This document shows positions 7,055-10,801 of a stretch of 10,801 nucleotides of DNA, one piece after another. How positions within the stretch are numbered: the stretch's first letter is position 1; every line of letters begins with the position of its first letter. The DNA is taken from positions 1 to 10,801 of the forward strand of contig CAKOGP040002032.1 in the NCBI GenBank assembly GCA_933822405.4, given 5' to 3'. Position numbers and translations under genes: made by a program. This DNA is from Cylindrotheca closterium. Lineage: Eukaryota; Bacillariophyta; Bacillariophyceae; Bacillariales; Bacillariaceae. The notes beneath the pieces are model-generated. The model made no database searches. It saw only the letters and a program-made list of their open reading frames with translations, and was not told where the DNA came from.

Positions 7055-7909
7055 GGTGGTGGTGGGACTTTGTGGCGTTGTTGGTGGTTTTCCATATTGT
7101 TGTTGCTCTATGGCATCGCAATCCATGAGTGGTTTCAATTGATACAAAGTCGTGACATGCTTCTTGGTGGAAGAAGGAAATGAGTCGTTGGTCCACACTT
7201 GAATGTCAACATCCTCCTCATCATAATCATGATTATGTTGCTGAATACTCGTCAGATTGCAGTGTAGAAAGAACAAATGGGATTTGCTGACGTGATGCAC
7301 CATTGCCGGTTCATGATAGGTGCCATTAGTACTGCTATTGGTAGTACCACAATACCAATGGAAATGTTTGAGAACTAAACCTTGGGTCTTTTCACTGTTG
7401 GTCCATTTCAAATGCTCGCTGAGAAACTGAATTTGCAAGATTCCATTGGGCAGCCTAGATACCCAATCCAGAATGGGCAGTTCTTGTTGAATCCAATGGG
7501 CAATTTGCGGTTGGAGCCAGCGCTCGATTTGCAATCGACATGTAATCATTGGATCATCCTCATTGATACTGTTACTGTTGTTGTTATTGCGTGATGATGG
7601 AACCATTGCTATTGGACGTGCTGTCATGCTGTTGTTGTCGTTGTTGTTGCTGCTGTCGTTGCTGTTGTTATTAGAGTCCTCATGATTCTTAGGGGAATGG
7701 CTGATGATGCGAGACGACCGCGAGGAGACATCCTGACCATAAATAATATTAGTATGAGGAGTAGTCTTTGAGTATTTTTCTTCTTGTCCTTCCAGTAGGT
7801 TTCTTGTCGACAATACAAGATTTCCAATCAGTGGAAACACGGTGATTATCAGAAAAAGGAGGCGGAGAGAGCAAGCATTGTATTGTCGATGGTTATTATT
7901 GCCGTCCAT
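6062..7909 (-). CDS. GT92-like (DUF23) type II membrane glycosyltransferase, 615 aa to first stop
   Basis: The protein has a short cytosolic N-terminus, one membrane anchor at about residues 15-34 (LRLLFLIITVFPLIGNLVLS) and a long stem, the layout of a Golgi glycosyltransferase. The catalytic region starts near residue 302 with CSVLYGYDASAMLVQFAEYY then LGVQHFWVFVN. It continues with RRYGVKWIMTLDVDEFVEI, whose D432-V-D434 is the DxD motif that binds metal and nucleotide sugar. HEIMLHH near residue 590 matches the end of the GT92 fold. Many N-X-S/T sequons (NSS, NGT, NLT, NDS, NFS, NAT) fit a luminal position. Asn-rich and Asp/Lys-rich insertions (about 80-115, 286-297, 455-505) make it longer than the core family. 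The donor and acceptor sugars cannot be told; known GT92 members add galactose to glycans. The ATG lies in GTGGATGG. The C-terminus is broken by a frameshift, see 5922-6120. Confidence 0.85.
7019..7054 (-). repeat. Trinucleotide repeat coding for a 12-Asn tract
   Basis: A pure TTG/GTT run on the plus strand encodes asparagines 286-297 just before the catalytic domain of the glycosyltransferase. It is a linker-type insertion, probably length-polymorphic, and creates long meaningless open frames on the other strand. Confidence 0.8.
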
Positions 7910-7983
7910 CCACTTGCTTCAAAATGGCAGCTCTCGCTCATATGCCTTCCATATTTTTATTAAAACCCTTTTGCGAACAGAAT

Positions 7984-8010
7984 TCAAATCTGAGAGTTTC
8001 TCAGATTTGA
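7984..8010. repeat. Palindrome 1 (AAATCTGAGA...TCTCAGATTT)
   Basis: Twelve-base perfect arms, TCAAATCTGAGA and TCTCAGATTTGA, flank a 3-nt centre (GTT). It is the copy nearest the glycosyltransferase start, 75 bp away. It could be a dimer-binding site or fold into a hairpin in RNA. Confidence 0.75.
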
Positions 8011-8073
8011 TTATGGTACATTCTACATACGTCAATCAATATTTTGGTCCAATTTTGGATACCTTGGCTTTTC

Positions 8074-8096
8074 AAATCTGAGAATTTCTCAGATTT
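8074..8096. repeat. Palindrome 2
   Basis: Ten-base arms AAATCTGAGA and TCTCAGATTT around ATT, identical in the arms to the other two copies. Its centre and flanks are the reverse complement of palindrome 3. Confidence 0.75.
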
Positions 8097-8138
8097 AAAA
8101 AAAATTGCACGCCAGCCTGCCAAAGGCCAAAATTAATT

Positions 8139-8161
8139 AAATCTGAGAAATTCTCAGATTT
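8139..8161. repeat. Palindrome 3
   Basis: Same ten-base arms around AAT. With flanks it is the near-exact reverse complement of palindrome 2 (TTCAAATCTG... versus ...CAGATTTGAA), so copies 2 and 3 are also inverted relative to each other. Confidence 0.75.
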
Positions 8162-8586
8162 GAATTCGGACCGAAATCACAGACAACTTGCCATCAATTT
8201 TTATATATCATTCATGTCATATATATTTTTTAAATTTTTTTTGTTGGAATGCATGATCTCACGGTCAAACAACCAAAGGTGCGCCATATATCTCCCCAAA
8301 ACCATTGAATATTCAGCATCATGCTTGGATGATACTATACAGGGAGAAGAAACCCACCAAAACTTCTGCTAGTAGCACCTTGCAACCATGGCAGAAGATC
8401 TTGCCAATAGAAGAATGCGTGGACTTGGTTCTTGTGTTTGCTGGGCCAGAGGCTCCACCTTATTGTGGCAATCATTGCAAGGCCAATGTCTTCAATTGAA
8501 TCCATGCGATCTTATTGGAGATGATTGCCGAGCACTGTACCATCAATGCATTTGATCAATTTCCTTGCATAGCAACAATGCCATAG

Positions 8587-8618
8587 TGAAATCCATTTCC
8601 TGGTCATGAGAGTTGCTT
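8587..8618. repeat. Direct repeat copy 1 (32 bp)
   Basis: TGAAATCCATTTCCTGGTCA followed by TGAGAGTTGCTT. It matches 8821-8852 with four substitutions and the similarity extends weakly to the left. On the minus strand both read ATL(M/L)TR(K/R)WIS(L/I), which might reflect an old coding repeat or merely shared DNA ancestry. Confidence 0.55.
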
Positions 8619-8820
8619 TTAAAATGGGAGCAGGATTGAGGAGATCCAACACTTGATACGATTGAAGAATTAGCGATGTGGCGTTTACAAGACAATCAGC
8701 TTCATGACGGCATCTTGGAATCAGGCTGGCTCTTCCTAGAAGATGAGACAAGGTTTCATGGACAGCCAATGAATCAGGCTCCCAAGTTGGAAGTCAGAAC
8801 AAGAACAATAACATTACTAT

Positions 8821-8852
8821 TGAGATCCACCTCCTGGTCAGGAGAGTTGCTT
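8821..8852. repeat. Direct repeat copy 2 (32 bp)
   Basis: Second copy of the segment at 8587-8618, 234 bp downstream and in the same orientation, 28 of 32 bases identical. Confidence 0.55.
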
Positions 8853-9470
8853 GTCAATTGGAGGCTGAAGAAGATTACCAACCATGGCTATGTAATCTTG
8901 TCCGATGAGCTCATAAATAGTACAGTAGCATATGTTTTAAAAAACATTAGGCCTATTACCACCTAGTATAAACTATTTACCTACTAATGACTACCGGTAG
9001 GCAGCATCACCAAACAAATGTTGGTGTTGTCCCTGTTAGCTAACACCATACTTTGGCACTGAAAGAATGATAGTCAATCACAGTGAGTCTGGGTCCCATC
9101 ACAGATGAAAAGTCAATACAAGCACTAACCATAGTGGCACCAACTTTATCTGCTTCGCATTGCCATCAGTCAAATCCATTTCATCAGGCAAAAAGTACTA
9201 TACTAATACTAATTGGAGCACAATCATTAAGGCAGTGGAACTCTAAGGTGAAGATGATCCATCAATCACTTGCTATTAGTATACTTTTATGAAGTGGAGC
9301 AATCATGGAAGCATAAGCACCATGACTGTCCAAAAGGACATCAGCAGGAACTAAGATCAGTTCCAGTTCCAACAAGTAGATTTGTCTCCCTAATAACCAG
9401 TCCGGCGCCATTGTTGCATATTTATACATTGGAGCATTCATTCTCTTTGATCTGTACCCTGGGGGAAGCA

Positions 9471-9654
9471 TAGGTAAGCATGACAATCAACTGAAACTCT
9501 TGACCAACAAGAAGCATCAGCTGGAACTCACAAACTGGGCCATCAGGTCCAGTTCCATACTTGACAGAATTGCCTCTGCGATGTCCCAATTGCTCACCAG
9601 TATGTATTCATTGATTGTAACAATCACCATATTGGAGCTATATGGTGGAAGCAC
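9471..9654. repeat. Diverged edge monomer of the 176-bp satellite
   Basis: This unit is about 184 bp. Its first half is poorly conserved, but AAGCATCAGCTGGAACTCAC matches the A-type monomer, while its second half (GTATGTATTCATTGATTG, ATTGGAGCTATATGGTGGAA) matches the B type. It resembles an ancestral or mosaic unit at the array boundary. Confidence 0.75.
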
Positions 9655-10801
9655 ATGGTAAGCATGATGATGGATCGAAATTCCGCAACAAGCATCAGCT
9701 GGAACTCACCATTTTGTCCATCAAATCCAGTTCTACTCATCAGAATTACCGTGGCCATGTCCCAATCGGTCACCAGTATGTATTTCTTGATTGGAACAAC
9801 CATCATATTTGACCTATATGGTGAAAGCACATGGTAAGCATGATGATGGATCAAAATTTCACAACAAGCATTAGTTGGAACTCACCATTTTGTCGATCAA
9901 ATCCAGTTCTACTCATCAGCATTGCCTCGACCATGTCCCAATTACTCACCGGTATGTATTCATTGATTGCAACAATCACCATATTGGAGCTATATGGTGG
10001 AAGCACATGGTAAGCATGATGATGGATCAAAATTCCGCAACAAGCATCAGCTGGAACTCACCATTTTGTCCATCAAATCCAGTTCTACTCATCAGAATTA
10101 CCGTGGCCATGTCCCAATCGGTCACCAGTATGTATTTCTTGATTGGAACAACCATCATATTTGACCTATATGGTGAAAGCACATGGTAAGCATGATGATG
10201 GATCAAAATTTCACAACAAGCATTAGTTGGAACTCACCATTTTGTCGATCAAATCCAGTTCTACTCATCAGCATTGCCTCGACCATGTCCCAATTACTCA
10301 CCGGTATGTATTCATTGATTGCAACAATCACCATATTGGAGCTATATGGTGGAAGCACATGGTAAGCATGATGATGGATCAAAATTCCGCAACAAGCATC
10401 AGCTGGAACTCACCATTTTGTCCATCAAATCCAGTTCTACTCATCAGAATTACCGTGGCCATGTCCCAATCGGTCACCAGTATGTATTTCTTGATTGGAA
10501 CAACCATCATATTTGACCTATATGGTGAAAGCACATGGTAAGCATGATGATGGATCAAAATTTCACAACAAGCATTAGTTGGAACTCACCATTTTGTCGA
10601 TCAAATCCAGTTCTACTCATCAGCATTGCCTCGACCATGTCCCAATTACTCACCGGTATGTATTCATTGATTGCAACAATCACCATATTGGAGCTATATG
10701 GTGGAAGCACATGGTAAGCATGATGATGGATCAAAATTCCGCAACAAGCATCAGCTGGAACTCACCATTTTGTCCATCAAATCCAGTTCTACTCATCAGA
10801 A
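9655..10801. repeat. 176-bp satellite array with alternating A/B monomers (352-bp dimer)
   Basis: Monomers starting ATGGTAAGCATGATGATGGA occur at 9655, 9831, 10007, 10183, 10359, 10535 and 10711, each exactly 176 bp apart; the last is cut by the window end. They alternate A, B, A, B, A, B, A. By my reading the B copies are identical to each other, and the A copies differ only by one base (G at 9677 in the first), while A and B differ at about 22 of 176 positions. The current unit of amplification is therefore the 352-bp dimer. Open frames on both strands arise from the repeat; 176 is not a multiple of three, and A-to-B changes are mostly non-synonymous in the best minus-strand frame, so I treat the array as non-coding satellite. 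Confidence 0.92.

Larger units (their letters stand above)
7910..8300. promoter_or_regulatory. Upstream region of the glycosyltransferase gene with palindrome cluster
   Basis: No gene is supported here. The region lies upstream of the minus-strand glycosyltransferase and carries three near-identical palindromes (7984-8010, 8074-8096, 8139-8161), followed by a very AT-rich stretch at about 8195-8250. ATTTTGGTCCAATT (8041-8054) also resembles the reverse complement of GAATTCGGACCGAAAT (8162-8177), so 8041-8177 could be bounded by weak inverted ends. Confidence 0.4.
8301..9470. other. Gene-poor region with diverged repeat-like segments
   Basis: I see no gene that I can support. Several short open frames (64-96 codons) exist on both strands, but none has a recognisable domain. 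Two 32-bp segments (8587-8618 and 8821-8852) match at 28 of 32 positions. From about 9160 onward, fragments similar to the 176-bp satellite appear at irregular spacing, for example ATCAG-TCCAGTTCC-type cores near 9175 and 9362, and GGAAGCATAAGCACCATGAC near 9308. A TGGTGTT/AACACCA inverted pair sits at 9022-9048. I read the stretch as eroded satellite flank plus unique sequence. Confidence 0.45.

Noticed and set aside
6867..7196. Open frames opposite or overlapping the TTG/GTT run (poly-Val, poly-Gln, poly-Thr frames)
   Set aside because: They are by-products of the trinucleotide repeat in other frames and lack any domain, while the Asn frame carries the glycosyltransferase signature.
8305..8966. 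Small plus- and minus-strand proteins in the gene-poor region
   Set aside because: 64-96 codon frames with no recognisable motif, no consistent start context and overlap with diverged direct repeats.
9655..10801. Satellite as a multi-exon coding repeat on the minus strand
   Set aside because: Each unit has an open minus-strand stretch (VTDWDMATVILMSRTGFDGQ) and GGTGAGT donor-like sites, but about 15 amino-acid changes arise from about 22 base changes between A and B, and 176-bp periodicity and the roughly 104-nt putative exon are not multiples of three. No sign of protein-level constraint.
1..10801. tRNA, rRNA or riboswitch genes
   Set aside because: I saw no cloverleaf with matching acceptor and T-arm consensus and no rRNA-like conserved stretch, though a covariance-model scan was not possible here.

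Overview
The window looks like nuclear DNA of a unicellular eukaryote, most likely a (pennate) diatom. Genes are intronless and separated by AT-rich spacers with TATA-like and AATAAA signals. The BspA-type leucine-rich-repeat protein with an ankyrin-like tail and a C-terminal LLELALWK...CGA..VLPN block is an architecture I associate with large diatom LRR families. The Asn-rich, GT92-like type II membrane glycosyltransferase also fits a protist. Nothing suggests a bacterium: no operons, no Shine-Dalgarno sites, long spacers and a satellite array. The exact species cannot be read from the sequence.

Layout, left to right. 1-478 is a spacer. 479-1009 (+) encodes a small hydrophilic, probably disordered protein of unknown function. 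1395-3410 (+) encodes a protein made almost entirely of about 20 ankyrin repeats. 3411-4034 is a spacer that holds a degraded ankyrin tail, a fold-back MITE-like element with a 9-bp direct repeat on each side, and promoter-like motifs. 4035-5588 (+) encodes an LRR_5/BspA-like protein whose conserved C-terminus continues in frame beyond a TAA, to 5813. 7909-6062 (-) encodes a GT92-like glycosyltransferase whose conserved C-terminus continues in another frame to 5922. The LRR and glycosyltransferase genes converge. 7910-8300 carries three near-identical 23-27 bp palindromes. About 8300-9470 has no gene I can support and holds diverged repeat-like segments. 9471-10801 is a 176-bp satellite arranged as alternating A/B monomers (352-bp dimer), running off the right edge.

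The genes do not form an obvious pathway. The ankyrin and LRR proteins are generic protein-binding scaffolds, and the glycosyltransferase is a secretory-pathway enzyme. The most notable points are: (i) each of the three large genes has a lesion near its 3' end (TAG, TAA, frameshift) with recognisable coding sequence beyond it, suggesting a decaying or error-containing region next to a satellite; (ii) the dimeric 176-bp satellite, with apparently older, diverged monomers on its left flank; (iii) the small fold-back element; and (iv) the palindrome cluster upstream of the glycosyltransferase.
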